Assembly: GCF_021590045.1 (NCBI RefSeq)
Contig: NZ_CP062221.1
Coordinates: 3,472,001-3,536,000, forward strand
Direction of reading: 5' to 3'
Source: Cellulomonas palmilytica
Lineage (GTDB): Bacteria; Actinomycetota; Actinomycetes; Actinomycetales; Cellulomonadaceae
DNA length: 64,000 nt
The notes under the pieces were generated by a model. It saw nothing but the letters and a program-made list of their open reading frames with translations, did no database searches and was not told the DNA's origin. Below are positions 26,398 to 34,103 of this stretch, one piece after another (the stretch's first letter is position 1; every line of letters begins with the position of its first letter). The position numbers and the translations under genes are program-made.

Positions 26398-26877
26398 CGA
26401 GGTCGCGAGGCCGAGGAGCCACGCGAGCGTGACGAGCATCGCACCGGCGAGCTCGACGAGGATCGTCAGGCCGGTCGCCTGCATCGCGGCGACGGTCGCG
26501 CGCCACGCGGGCCGCGGCTCGCGCACGCGCACCCACTCCGCGAGGTACACGGCGCCGACGAACCCGACCGGGAGCCCGACGACCGGGATGACGAAGAACA
26601 GCACGGCACCGGCGACCCCGCCCCACAGCAGCGTGGAGCCGGGCACTCCGGCGCGCTTGAGGTGCCGCCCGGCGAGCAGGTACTTGGCGACCATCGCGAC
26701 GCCGGTGACCAGCACCGCGACCACCGCGACCGTCCACCCGACGAACCCGCCCGTGACGACGCCCCAGACGACGACGGCACCCGCGACGAGCAGCGCGCCG
26801 GGCAGCACCTGCACGACCACGCCGAACAGCCCGACGAGCACGACGAGTCCGACGGCGACCTCTCCCCAGCCCGGCAC
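26395..26877 (-). CDS. DUF456 membrane protein
   Basis: 160 residues, almost entirely hydrophobic, with four to five membrane segments. VVLVGLFGVVVQVLPGALLVAGAVVVWG, KYLLAGRHLKRAGVPGSTLLWGG and FFVIPVVGLPVGFVGAVYLAEW are typical of DUF456, a widespread family of unknown function with glycine-zipper-like helices. GTG 26877 starts close behind a TAGCCT hexamer and lacks a ribosome binding site. Its stop codon is the first of four TGA triplets in an 11-bp tandem repeat. Confidence 0.8.
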   Translation of the reverse strand: MPGWGEVAVGLVVLVGLFGVVVQVLPGALLVAGAVVVWGVVTGGFVGWTVAVVAVLVTGVAMVAKYLLAGRHLKRAGVPGSTLLWGGVAGAVLFFVIPVVGLPVGFVGAVYLAEWVRVREPRPAWRATVAAMQATGLTILVELAGAMLVTLAWLLGLATS

Positions 26878-26903
26878 GAGGCCCGAGGCTACCGGTCGGG
26901 CGC

Positions 26904-26932
26904 GCTCCCCGCGGCCGGTCGCCGCGGGGAGC
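26904..26932 (-). terminator. Terminator after the 114-residue membrane protein gene
   Basis: Perfect 11-bp stem GCTCCCCGCGG (26904-26914) with complement at 26922-26932. Confidence 0.65.
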
Positions 26933-26941
26933 AGTGACGCA

Positions 26942-27286
26942 TCAGCGCCAGAGCGCCGCCACGGCGACGTTGACGACGGTCAGCCCAGCGATCGCGCCGA
27001 GGTACCCGGTGGTCACCTTCTCGGGCTTGCGCACCCCGACGACGACGAGCGCCGTGACGGCGAGCGCGACGACGAGCTTGACGGCGATCTTCACGTGGTT
27101 CGGGTCGTACAGGTCACCCATCTCGACCACGCCGACCATGAGGATCCCGGTCACGAGGGCCGTGAGGGCGCCGTGCAGCGCGCCGTTCGGGATCTTGGGC
27201 TCGCGCATGGTGACGAGCACGCCGCCGAGGACGACGGCCCAGCCCAGCAGGTGCAGGACGAGCAGCAGGTTCTTCAGGAGCTCCAT
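26942..27286 (-). CDS. Small integral membrane protein, function unknown
   Basis: 114 residues with four membrane segments: LLLVLHLLGWAVVLGGVLV, LTALVTGILMVGVVEM, VKLVVALAVTALVVVGV and YLGAIAGLTVVNVAVAAL. A conserved-looking VLHLLGWAVVLGG and MREPKIPNGALHG loop suggest a genuine family of actinobacterial membrane proteins, but I cannot name it. ATG 27286 has TATCCT (27293-27298) six bases upstream and no ribosome binding site: leaderless. Single gene between DUF456 and the two-component genes. Confidence 0.7.
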   Translation of the reverse strand: MELLKNLLLVLHLLGWAVVLGGVLVTMREPKIPNGALHGALTALVTGILMVGVVEMGDLYDPNHVKIAVKLVVALAVTALVVVGVRKPEKVTTGYLGAIAGLTVVNVAVAALWR

Positions 27287-27343
27287 GCGGCAAGGATACG
27301 CAGGGCGCCCCCAGCGATCTGACGCGACGTCATGAAGTATCGG

Positions 27344-28060
27344 TCACAGCAGGCGGCGTGCCGCAGCCCACCGCGTGAGCTCGTTCCGGTTCGAGAGCTG
27401 GAGCTTGCGCAGCACGGCCGAGACGTGGGTCTCGACGGTCTTGATCGAGATGAACAGCTCCCCGGCGACCTCGCGGTACGTGTAGCCGCGCGCGATGAGC
27501 CGCATGACCTCCCGCTCGCGCGCGGACAGCCGGTCGAGCTCGTCGTCGCCCGTCGCGACGTCCCCCGCCGCCGCGCCGAACGCGTCGAGCACGAACCCCG
27601 CGAGCCGCGGCGAGAACACCGCGTCACCGTCCGCGACGCGCCGCACGGCGTCGCTCAGCGCGCTCCCGTCGATCGCCTTCGTGACGTACCCGCGGGCACC
27701 CGCGCGGATCACGGCGACCACGTCCTCCGAGGCGTCCGAGACGGACAGCGCGAGGAACCGCGTCCCGGGCACGTCGGCGCACGCGCGGATGACCTCCGCA
27801 CCGCCTCCCCCGTCGCCGCCCGGCAGGTGCACGTCGAGCAGGACGACCGGCGGGCGCACCTCGTGCACCACGCGCACCGCCTCGTCGACGCTCGCGGCCT
27901 CCCCGACGACGCGCACGCGCTCGTCGAGCGACGCGCGCACGCCCGTGCGGAACAGGTGGTGGTCGTCCACCAGGACGACGTCGACCGCACCCCCGCCCGG
28001 CCCGGTGGCCTGACCCGCCGCGGCGATCCGGTCCGGCACCTGCGGGACGTCCTGCGTCAT
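27344..28060 (-). CDS. NarL/LuxR-family response regulator of a PspC-type two-component system
   Basis: 238 residues. Receiver domain (about 26-145) with VVLVDDHHLFRTGV, phospho-acceptor Asp in VVLLDVHLPGGDGG, and Lys in VTKAIDG. LuxR-type HTH at the C-terminus: LSAREREVMRLIARGYTYREVAGELFISIKTVETHVSAVLRKL. ATG 28060 with AGGAGGAG upstream overlaps the kinase stop (ATGA), so it is the second gene of the operon. It should be phosphorylated by the adjacent kinase and control envelope-related genes, perhaps the divergent pspC pair. Confidence 0.9.
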   Translation of the reverse strand: MTQDVPQVPDRIAAAGQATGPGGGAVDVVLVDDHHLFRTGVRASLDERVRVVGEAASVDEAVRVVHEVRPPVVLLDVHLPGGDGGGGAEVIRACADVPGTRFLALSVSDASEDVVAVIRAGARGYVTKAIDGSALSDAVRRVADGDAVFSPRLAGFVLDAFGAAAGDVATGDDELDRLSAREREVMRLIARGYTYREVAGELFISIKTVETHVSAVLRKLQLSNRNELTRWAAARRLL

Positions 28061-29460
28061 GACTCCTCCTCGGTCGGGGCCGGGGCACCGGCCTGCGTGG
28101 CGACGGCGGGTGCGCCCGGCGGCTCCGCCTGCGCGACGGGGGCGAACGGCATCGCGAGATGGACCTCGGTGCCCTGGCCGGGCCGGCTCGTCACGGTCGC
28201 GGTCCCGCCCCGGCGCCGCACCCGCCCGAGGATCGACTCGCGCACCCCGAACCGGTCGGGCGACACCGCGTCCAGGTCGAACCCGTCGCCGCGGTCCTTG
28301 ACGAACACCTCGACCTCGGCCGCACCCACCTCGAGGTAGAGCGACACGGGCGGCCGCCCGTGCACGACCGCGTTGACGAGCGCCTCGCGCGTCGCCTGCA
28401 GCAGCGCGGCGGTCGCCTCGTCCGGCACGCGGTCCCCGACGACGACCGTGTCGACCGCCACCGGCTCGCCGCCCGGACCCGAGCGCGAGTCCTCGACCTC
28501 GGCGACGACGTCCCGCAGCGCGGCCGCGAGCGACGTGCCGGGCGCCGGGCGGTCGTCGTACAGCCACTCGCGCAGCTCGCGCTCCTGCGCGCGCGCCATG
28601 CGCGCGACCTCGGCCGGGTCGTCGGCCCGGGCGCGGATGAGCGCGAGGGTCTGCAGCACCGAGTCGTGCAGGTGCGCGGCGATGTCGGCGCGCTCGGACT
28701 CGCGCGCCCGCGCCGCCCGCTCGTCGGCGAGCGCCCGCCACAGCCGCAGCCACCACGGCGCGACGACGAGCGCGACGCCCGCCAGCACCGCGAGCGACGC
28801 CACGACGGACTGCACGAACGTCGCCGCGTCCACGCCGGGCCCGGTCGCGCGCCCGACGAGGAGCAGCACACCCACGCCCGCCAGCACGACACCGCCGAGC
28901 AGGCGCACCACGGACACGGGGGTGCGACCGCCCGCGCGACTGCGCCACCGTCCGCGGGCGACCTCGTCGAGCTGGCTCCAGGCGAGCGCGGCACCCGCGA
29001 GGACGACGAGCATCGGCAGCACCCAGCCCGCGTCGAGCCGGTCGTAGCGCACCGCGACCAGCACCCCCGCGACCGTCACCAGCAGGGCGCCGACCGCGAT
29101 GTCCGTCACCGGCCACCGGCGGCGGCGCGGGTGCTCGTCGTCGCAGACCGGCCGGCCCGCGAGGCGCGCGAGGTTGCTCGGCCGTGACGCCGCCGCGACG
29201 TCCCACGGGTCGCCCGGCGGCACGGTGAGCCACCAGAACCCGTACAGCACGACCCCCACGCCGCCCACGAGCGTCGCGACGACGAACGCCACGCGCACCC
29301 CGCCCAGCGGCAGGCCCAGGTGCGCCGCGACGCCCGATGCGACACCGCCGACCCACCGCCCGCGCTCGGGGCGCCGCAGCGCACCGCGCGGCGTGCGGGG
29401 GCGCGGCACGGCGCTCGCAGCGGCGGGCGGCCCGGGGGTCGGTCCGGCGGTGAGGTCCAC
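28057..29460 (-). CDS. PspC-domain sensor histidine kinase
   Basis: 467 residues. An N-terminal PspC domain (about 22-80, RPERGRWVGGVASGVAAHLG... GFWWLTVPPGDPW) is followed by four to five further membrane spans and a NarX/DesK-type kinase: phospho-acceptor His in IAAHLHDSVLQTLALI, and the ATPase with TREALVNAVVHG and KDRGDGFD. GTG 29460 has GACGAT (29467-29472) six bases upstream: leaderless. Pairs with the downstream regulator. PspC domains sense membrane state in the phage-shock response, so this is probably a cell-envelope stress system of the LiaRS kind. Confidence 0.88.
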   Translation of the reverse strand: MDLTAGPTPGPPAAASAVPRPRTPRGALRRPERGRWVGGVASGVAAHLGLPLGGVRVAFVVATLVGGVGVVLYGFWWLTVPPGDPWDVAAASRPSNLARLAGRPVCDDEHPRRRRWPVTDIAVGALLVTVAGVLVAVRYDRLDAGWVLPMLVVLAGAALAWSQLDEVARGRWRSRAGGRTPVSVVRLLGGVVLAGVGVLLLVGRATGPGVDAATFVQSVVASLAVLAGVALVVAPWWLRLWRALADERAARARESERADIAAHLHDSVLQTLALIRARADDPAEVARMARAQERELREWLYDDRPAPGTSLAAALRDVVAEVEDSRSGPGGEPVAVDTVVVGDRVPDEATAALLQATREALVNAVVHGRPPVSLYLEVGAAEVEVFVKDRGDGFDLDAVSPDRFGVRESILGRVRRRGGTATVTSRPGQGTEVHLAMPFAPVAQAEPPGAPAVATQAGAPAPTEEES

Positions 29461-29617
29461 ACGGGAATCGTCACACGTCACGGGGCCGCACGGGGCCCGC
29501 CGAGGCACCCTGCGGCACGGATCAGGGCTCAGATCCGGGGTCCGGCGCCCGCGGTTCAGGGTCCGGTCAGGGGTGCACCCGATGTCGCGCGGGCACCGGG
29601 ACGGCCACGATCGTCGT

Positions 29618-31348
29618 ATGAGCTCGACCACCCCCGGCACGCCACCGCCTGCTGCCTCCCCCCACCCCACCGACGGCCCCACGCCCGGCGGAGCGCCCCG
29701 CCCCGAGGGCGGCGGCTTCTTCGGTGCCGTGCGCCGGCTCGGCGTCCAGCGCGCCGACGACCGCTGGGTCGCCGGCGTGTGCTCCGGCGTCGCCGACCGG
29801 CTCGGCATCGACCCGCTCGTCGTGCGCGGCCTGTTCGTCGTGACGTTCCTGCTGTCCGGCGTCGGCGCGGTCGCCTACGCGATCGCGTGGGCGCTGCTGC
29901 CCGAGCGCCGCGACGGCCGCATCCACGCCGAGGAGCTCGTCGCCGGACGCTTCGACATCGCGGTCCTGGGCGCGGCCGCGCTGCTCGTCATCGGGATGGG
30001 CCGCGGCGACAACGGCTGGTGGAACGCCGGCCCGCAGTGGGCGCACGGGCTGTTCGGCGTGCTGTCGGGCCTGCTGTGGCTCGCGTTCGTGGTCGCCGTC
30101 GCCATCACCGTCCTCGTGCTGGTGACGCGCCACCGGCCGCCGCGCGGCCCCGTGCCGCCGTGGGCCGGGCAGCCGCCGCGCCCGCCGTACGGCCCCTACG
30201 GCTCGTACGGCCCCACCGCTCCCGCGCCGAGCGACGCCCCGGCGGCGACGTCCGCCGCGGCCTCGTCGCCCGTGGCGTCCGCGAGCGCGACGACGGGACC
30301 CACGACCACCGCGAGCACCGGACGCACGGCACCCGCGGCACCCGCGGGCCCCACGAGCCAGGCCCCGGCTGCGCCGCCGTACGGGACGCCCCCGCGTCCC
30401 GGCGCCCCGGCCCACGTCCCGTACGGGCCGTACGCCACCGGCCCCGCTCCCTCGACCGCGCCGTACGGGTCCGGCCCGCACGCGTCCGGCCCGCACGCGT
30501 CCGGTCCGCACCCCGCCGCGCCCTCCTCGACCCCGTACGCCTCTGGCCCGTACGCCTCTGGCCCGTACGCCTCTGGCCCGTACGCGTCGACCCCGTACGC
30601 GTCCGGCCCGTACGCCGGTCAGCAGCGGCCCGTGACACCGACGCCGGCGCCCGCGACGACGACGCGGCCCGCCCCCGCACCCACGAAGCCACGGCGTCGC
30701 GGGCCGGGCGCGACCAGCGTCGGGATCGTGGTCGGCCTCGCGCTGCTCACGTTCGCCGGCCTGCTCGCCGCCGACCGCACCGGCCGGTTCGACGGTCCCG
30801 TCCTGCTCACGACGCTCGGCGTCACCGCGCTGCTCGCGGGCATCGGCGTGGTCGTCGCCGGGCTGCGCGGGCGGTCGAGCGGGACGCTCGGGTTCCTCGC
30901 GATCGTCGCGCTGCTCGTCTCGGTCCCCGCGGGGGCGGTCGAGGACCGCAGCTGGACGTGGGACGAGGCCGGCATCCACCGTCCGGGCGCGCCCGTCGTC
31001 GTGACGAGCCGCACCGCCGCCGCGGACGGCCTGCGGTTCGGCGCGGGAGAGGCCACGCTCGACCTCACCGGCGTGCCCATGACCGACGAGCTGCTCGTGG
31101 TACCCGTCTCGGTGGGCGCCGGGAAGCTCTCCGTCGTCGTCCCGGCCGACGCGGCCGTCGAGGCGACCACCCGCATCGGGCTCGGGAGCGCCACGTGGCA
31201 GGTCGACGGCGCGCACGAGAGCGCGTCCGGGATCGGCATCGGCGGGACGACGTTCCAGGACGACGCGAGCCGCGAGGGCTCGCCGCAGCTCTCTCTCGAC
31301 GTGTCCGTGGGCGCGGGCGAGGTCACCATCACCCGGGAGGACTCATGA
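29618..31348 (+). CDS. PspC-domain membrane protein with repetitive Pro/Tyr linker and LiaF-like C-terminal domain
   Basis: 576 residues. PspC domain at about 40-105 (RADDRWVAGVCSGVADRLG, YAIAWALLPE), two further spans, then a ~190-residue low-complexity linker with repeated SGPHA and SGPYA units. Four more spans and a soluble end follow (GVPMTDELLVVPVSVGAGKLSVVVPADAAVEA) that resembles the LiaF/cell-wall-response C-terminal beta domain. ATG 29618 has CACGAT six bases upstream. Divergent from the kinase operon across 157 bp and overlapping the next gene by ATGA. Probably the sensor partner or output of the two-component system. Confidence 0.85.
   Translation: MSSTTPGTPPPAASPHPTDGPTPGGAPRPEGGGFFGAVRRLGVQRADDRWVAGVCSGVADRLGIDPLVVRGLFVVTFLLSGVGAVAYAIAWALLPERRDGRIHAEELVAGRFDIAVLGAAALLVIGMGRGDNGWWNAGPQWAHGLFGVLSGLLWLAFVVAVAITVLVLVTRHRPPRGPVPPWAGQPPRPPYGPYGSYGPTAPAPSDAPAATSAAASSPVASASATTGPTTTASTGRTAPAAPAGPTSQAPAAPPYGTPPRPGAPAHVPYGPYATGPAPSTAPYGSGPHASGPHASGPHPAAPSSTPYASGPYASGPYASGPYASTPYASGPYAGQQRPVTPTPAPATTTRPAPAPTKPRRRGPGATSVGIVVGLALLTFAGLLAADRTGRFDGPVLLTTLGVTALLAGIGVVVAGLRGRSSGTLGFLAIVALLVSVPAGAVEDRSWTWDEAGIHRPGAPVVVTSRTAAADGLRFGAGEATLDLTGVPMTDELLVVPVSVGAGKLSVVVPADAAVEATTRIGLGSATWQVDGAHESASGIGIGGTTFQDDASREGSPQLSLDVSVGAGEVTITREDS
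30526..30615 (+). repeat. Six 15-bp tandem units in the PspC gene
   Basis: Units such as CTCTGGCCCGTACGC (three identical copies at 30541-30585) encode SGPYA. Related units (CTCGACCCCGTACGC, GTCCGGCCCGTACGC) flank them. The linker is likely to vary in length between strains. Confidence 0.9.
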
Positions 31349-31857
31349 CCACGCACGACGCACGCCGGCCCGAGCCGGACGAGCCGACGACGCCCGACGC
31401 CACGGCCGCCGAGCAGTCCGCTCCCGACGACACGCAGGTGCTCGACGAGACGCCGGTGCCCGAGACGCAGGTGCTCGCACTCGACGAGACCCCGGCACCC
31501 CCGCGTGCCGAACCTGTCGCGACCACCACGCCGTCCGCCGCCACCAGCACCACCGGCACCACCGGCACCACCGGCGCCACGACCGCCACCACGACCCCGG
31601 CCGACGCTGCGGACCCGGCCACCGGTGCCGAGACGACCGAGGAGCGGTCGCCGACGAGGCCGGAGCGCGAGGTGCGCGCGCCGCGCGTCGGGACGGTCGT
31701 GTGGGGGCTCGTGCTCGCGGTGCTCGGCGTCGGTGTCCTGGCGTGGGCCGCCGGGCGCGAGATCGACGTGGACGTCGCGGCGATCGTGCTCGTCGCGGGC
31801 GCGGGCGTCGCGCTGCTCGTCGGGTCCCTCGTCTCAGGCGTGCGTCGCCGGGGCTGA
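31345..31857 (+). CDS. Small membrane protein coupled to the PspC gene
   Basis: 170 residues. The first 110 are acidic then Thr/Ala-rich (TSTTGTTGTTGATTATTTP) and disordered. Two membrane segments close the protein: VGTVVWGLVLAVLGVGVLAWAAG and VAAIVLVAGAGVALLVGSLVSG. ATG 31345 overlaps the PspC stop by four bases, with GGGAGG upstream. No enzyme or binding motif was recognised. The coupling suggests it works with the PspC protein in the envelope-stress locus. Confidence 0.75.
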   Translation: MTTHDARRPEPDEPTTPDATAAEQSAPDDTQVLDETPVPETQVLALDETPAPPRAEPVATTTPSAATSTTGTTGTTGATTATTTPADAADPATGAETTEERSPTRPEREVRAPRVGTVVWGLVLAVLGVGVLAWAAGREIDVDVAAIVLVAGAGVALLVGSLVSGVRRRG

Positions 31858-31878
31858 ACCCCGACGCCCACCACGGCC

Positions 31879-31912
31879 CGAGGGCCCCTCACCCGCGGGT
31901 GAGGGGCCCTCG
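31879..31912. terminator. Perfect 34-bp palindromic bidirectional terminator
   Basis: CGAGGGCCCCTCACCCG (31879-31895) is followed directly by its exact complement (31896-31912). It separates the convergent pspC-linked gene and the first membrane paralog. Confidence 0.85.
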
Positions 31913-31938
31913 GCGTGGGGTCGACGCGTGCGCCGAGC

Positions 31939-32439
31939 TCAGGCGACCGCCGGAGAGGCGGGTGCGATCCCCGCACGCGCCGGCTCGGTCGCCGTGGCAG
32001 GCTCGACCTCGACCTGGGCGCGCGGGGCGAGCGCGCGGATCGCGAGCCCCGTGAGGAGCAGCCCGAGGCCGACCCCGAGCACGAGCAGCGAGATGCCGAA
32101 CGCGATCACCGAGGTGAGCAGCGAGGTGCGCAGGAACGACGCGGTCTCGAGCGTCTCGCGCACCGGGTTCTCGCGGTCGAGCTGCGCGAAGGTCTGACCC
32201 TCGGACGCGGCGAGCGCGTGGGTCTTGATCTGCTCGGCCTGCGCCCAGGCCTCCCAGGGGGTGTCGAGGCGCTGGCCGCCGAACGCGGGCGCGTCGTCGG
32301 ACACCGTGATCCGCTCGGACCCCAGGCTGACGCTCACCCCCACCCAGGACCCGATGCCCGACACGATGAAAACGATCCCGAGGATCGTGACCCAGAGGCC
32401 GAGGTTCCGGGCCGTCCGGGTGCGTGCTGTCGTCGTCAC
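31939..32439 (-). CDS. Duplicated two-span membrane protein (short paralog)
   Basis: 166 residues: span one NLGLWVTILGIVFIVSGIGSW, an extracellular loop with ERITVSDDAPAF... LDTPWEAWAQAEQIKTHAL, then SFLRTSLLTSVIAFGISLLVLGVGLGLLLTGLAIR. The next gene upstream (32689-33477) encodes a close relative with the same block order, so this is a tandem duplication. GTG 32439 has AGGGGAAG upstream; the longer reading from 32472 has no ribosome binding site. Function unknown. Related proteins are, as I recall, sometimes labelled LigA dioxygenases in databases; nothing here supports that. Confidence 0.8.
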   Translation of the reverse strand: MTTTARTRTARNLGLWVTILGIVFIVSGIGSWVGVSVSLGSERITVSDDAPAFGGQRLDTPWEAWAQAEQIKTHALAASEGQTFAQLDRENPVRETLETASFLRTSLLTSVIAFGISLLVLGVGLGLLLTGLAIRALAPRAQVEVEPATATEPARAGIAPASPAVA

Positions 32440-32626
32440 GTCTTCCCCTCTCTCGACGTCCCGCGCCGCCACCGTCGTGCGTGGGTTCCTGCTCGCGGGT
32501 CGGCACCGGCACTGGCGCCATGCGGGACGGTAACCAGATCGGGTGAGGGCATTTCGATAGGTGAAACCGTTTAGCTCTCAACTTTCGGGACAGAAGTAAC
32601 ACGCCTGAAACGGTCCGGGCACGACG

Positions 32627-32657
32627 GAGGCCCGCGTCCGGGCGGGACGCGGGCCTC
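32627..32657 (-). terminator. Terminator after the long membrane paralog
   Basis: Perfect 13-bp stem GAGGCCCGCGTCC (32627-32639) with complement at 32645-32657. Between it and the short paralog's start (32440-32626) is an AT-richer stretch with AAACCGTTT and GAAACGG near 32563 and 32607, the likely promoter of the short paralog, though no clear hexamers stand out. Confidence 0.7.
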
Positions 32658-32691
32658 AGTCGCGGATCAGGCGTGGATCAGGCGCGGATCA
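32656..32691 (-). repeat. 11-bp tandem repeat giving four TGA codons 11 nt apart at a gene end
   Basis: Minus-strand units TGATCCGCGCC, TGATCCACGCC and TGATCCGCGAC run from the stop codon of the long paralog (32689-32691). TGA triplets fall at 32689, 32678, 32667 and 32656, covering all frames, exactly the spacing seen at 26362-26397. Confidence 0.9.
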
Positions 32692-33477
32692 GGCGCGGTC
32701 GTCGCGCTCGACCACGGGGTCGGGCGGTGCGGCGTGCGCCGGGCCGTCGGTCGTCGGACCGGTGGTGGGAGCCGCAGTGGTGGCCGGAGCCGCAGTGGTG
32801 GCCGGAGCCCCAGTGGTGGCGGGAGCCCCAGTGGTGGCGGGAGCCGCGGTGGTGGGGGCGGCGCTCGCCGGCGCCTCGGGGGCCGCGACCGTGGGGGCCG
32901 CGACCGTGGGAGCCGCCGCGGTCGGGGCTGCCGTGGTGGGGGCCGCCGCCGGCACCGTGGGCGACGCGGCGGGTGCCGCGACGACCGGTGCCGCGCTCGC
33001 CGGCGCGCCCGACGGGGCGAGCCGCGTCTCGGCGGGCGCGGCGTCGTCCGAGACCACCACGGGGCTCAGGCGACGCAATGCGATCCCGATGAGCAGGAGC
33101 ACGACGCCGATGCCGACGACGAGCAGCGCGACACCGAACGCGACGACCGACGTGAACAGCGAGGACCGCAGGAACGACGCGGTCATCATCGTGTCGCGCG
33201 CCGGGTCGTCCCGGTCGAGCTCGGCGTAGGTCTTGCCACCCGACGAGTCGAGCGCGTGCGTGTTGATGATGTCGGCCTGGACCCACGCCTCCCACGGCGT
33301 GTCGACGAGCTGGCCCTGGAATGCGGCCGCGTCGTCGGAGACGGTGATCTTCTCGGCGGCGAGGTTCGTGCTCACCGCGCCCCAGGTGACCGCTCCGGCC
33401 ACGACGAAGATGATCCCGAAGACGATGACCCAGAGGCCGAGCCCTCGCGCCCCTGGCTGCTTACCGGTGGTCGCCAC
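32689..33477 (-). CDS. Duplicated two-span membrane protein with Ala/Pro/Thr tail (long paralog)
   Basis: 262 residues. The first 150 match the short paralog block for block (GLGLWVIVFGIIFVVAG, ITVSDDAAAF, DTPWEAW, SFLRSSLFTSVVAFGVALLVVGIG). The rest is a ~110-residue Ala/Pro/Thr tail with repeated TTGAPA/TTAAPA units, probably a cytoplasmic or wall-spanning stalk. GTG 33477 was chosen over ATG 33483: AGAGGGG sits directly against the ATG but at proper distance from the GTG, and the GTG aligns with the paralog's start. A TAGGCT -10 (33563-33568) lies upstream. Function unknown. Confidence 0.8.
   Translation of the reverse strand: MATTGKQPGARGLGLWVIVFGIIFVVAGAVTWGAVSTNLAAEKITVSDDAAAFQGQLVDTPWEAWVQADIINTHALDSSGGKTYAELDRDDPARDTMMTASFLRSSLFTSVVAFGVALLVVGIGVVLLLIGIALRRLSPVVVSDDAAPAETRLAPSGAPASAAPVVAAPAASPTVPAAAPTTAAPTAAAPTVAAPTVAAPEAPASAAPTTAAPATTGAPATTGAPATTAAPATTAAPTTGPTTDGPAHAAPPDPVVERDDRA
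32777..32848 (-). repeat. 18-bp tandem repeats coding the Ala/Pro/Thr tail
   Basis: Four near-identical 18-bp units of the type GTGGTGGCCGGAGCCGCA (plus-strand reading) lie head to tail, with a 15-bp relative before them. They encode the APATTG/APATTA units. Confidence 0.85.
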
Positions 33478-33639
33478 GTGCATCCCCTCTCTGGAGAGCC
33501 GGTCCCCGACCCGACACGAGCGGGGCCGTGCGAGGGCCGCGCTCCTGCGTCCCTGCACGTCGAGCCTAGCGACGGGCGCGCGAGACGCACGCCCGGCGTG
33601 CCGTGGCCGGTCGAGCGGGGGCGGCGACGTCCCCGGTGG

Positions 33640-34065
33640 TCAGCCGGCCGCGGGGCCCGGCGCGGCCGGCGAGGCGGGGGCCACGGCGTCGATGCGCGCG
33701 AGCGCCTGGGCGTGCACGCGCCGCTCGAGCACGAACGACATCACGGGCACGACGCCCGCGAGCGCCATCGTCACGAGCCGACCGAAGTCCCACCGCATGG
33801 TCGCCCACAGGTCGAACACCGTCACGAGGTACACGACGTAGATCCAGCCGTGCGCGTACGGGACCCACGCGAACAGGTCGGCGACCGCGTCGGCGTGCAG
33901 CGCGTACTTGAGCAGCATCTCGACGCACAGCACGAGCAGCATGACGCCCGTGATCCACGCCATGACGCGGTAGCGCGTGAGCGAGCCGCGCGCCTTCGCG
34001 GCCCACGCGCTCGTCGCGCCCCCGCTCGTCGTGCCCCCGCTCGTCGTCGTCCCGTCCTGCCTCAC
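33640..34065 (-). CDS. DUF3817 membrane protein
   Basis: 141 residues: a Thr/Gly/Ser head of about 28, three membrane spans (RVMAWITGVMLLVLCVEMLL, AHGWIYVVYLVTVFDLW, LVTMALAGVVPVMSFVLERRV) and a short Ala/Pro tail. YRVMAWITG, WVPYAHGWIYVVY and P-V-x-FVLERR are the DUF3817 pattern. In actinobacteria this family commonly sits beside guaA, as here (guaA ends 38 bp upstream on the same strand), so co-transcription is likely. GTG 34065 has GGGGGAG upstream. Function unknown. Confidence 0.85.
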   Translation of the reverse strand: MRQDGTTTSGGTTSGGATSAWAAKARGSLTRYRVMAWITGVMLLVLCVEMLLKYALHADAVADLFAWVPYAHGWIYVVYLVTVFDLWATMRWDFGRLVTMALAGVVPVMSFVLERRVHAQALARIDAVAPASPAAPGPAAG

Positions 34066-34103
34066 GTGCTCCCCCGTCGCCGCGTCGTCCTCTGCTCGCC
34101 CGT

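Noticed and set aside
32762..32848. Regularly spaced repeats resembling a CRISPR array
   Set aside because: The units are adjacent without spacers, are 18 bp long and code an in-frame Ala/Pro/Thr tail.
31939..33477. Aromatic ring-opening dioxygenase (LigA) function for the duplicated membrane proteins
   Set aside because: Both have two membrane spans and a small loop, and lack any dioxygenase fold or metal site.
33478..33483. ATG at 33483 as start of the long membrane paralog
   Set aside because: AGGGG touches this ATG. The GTG six bases downstream has correct spacing and aligns with the start of the neighbouring paralog.
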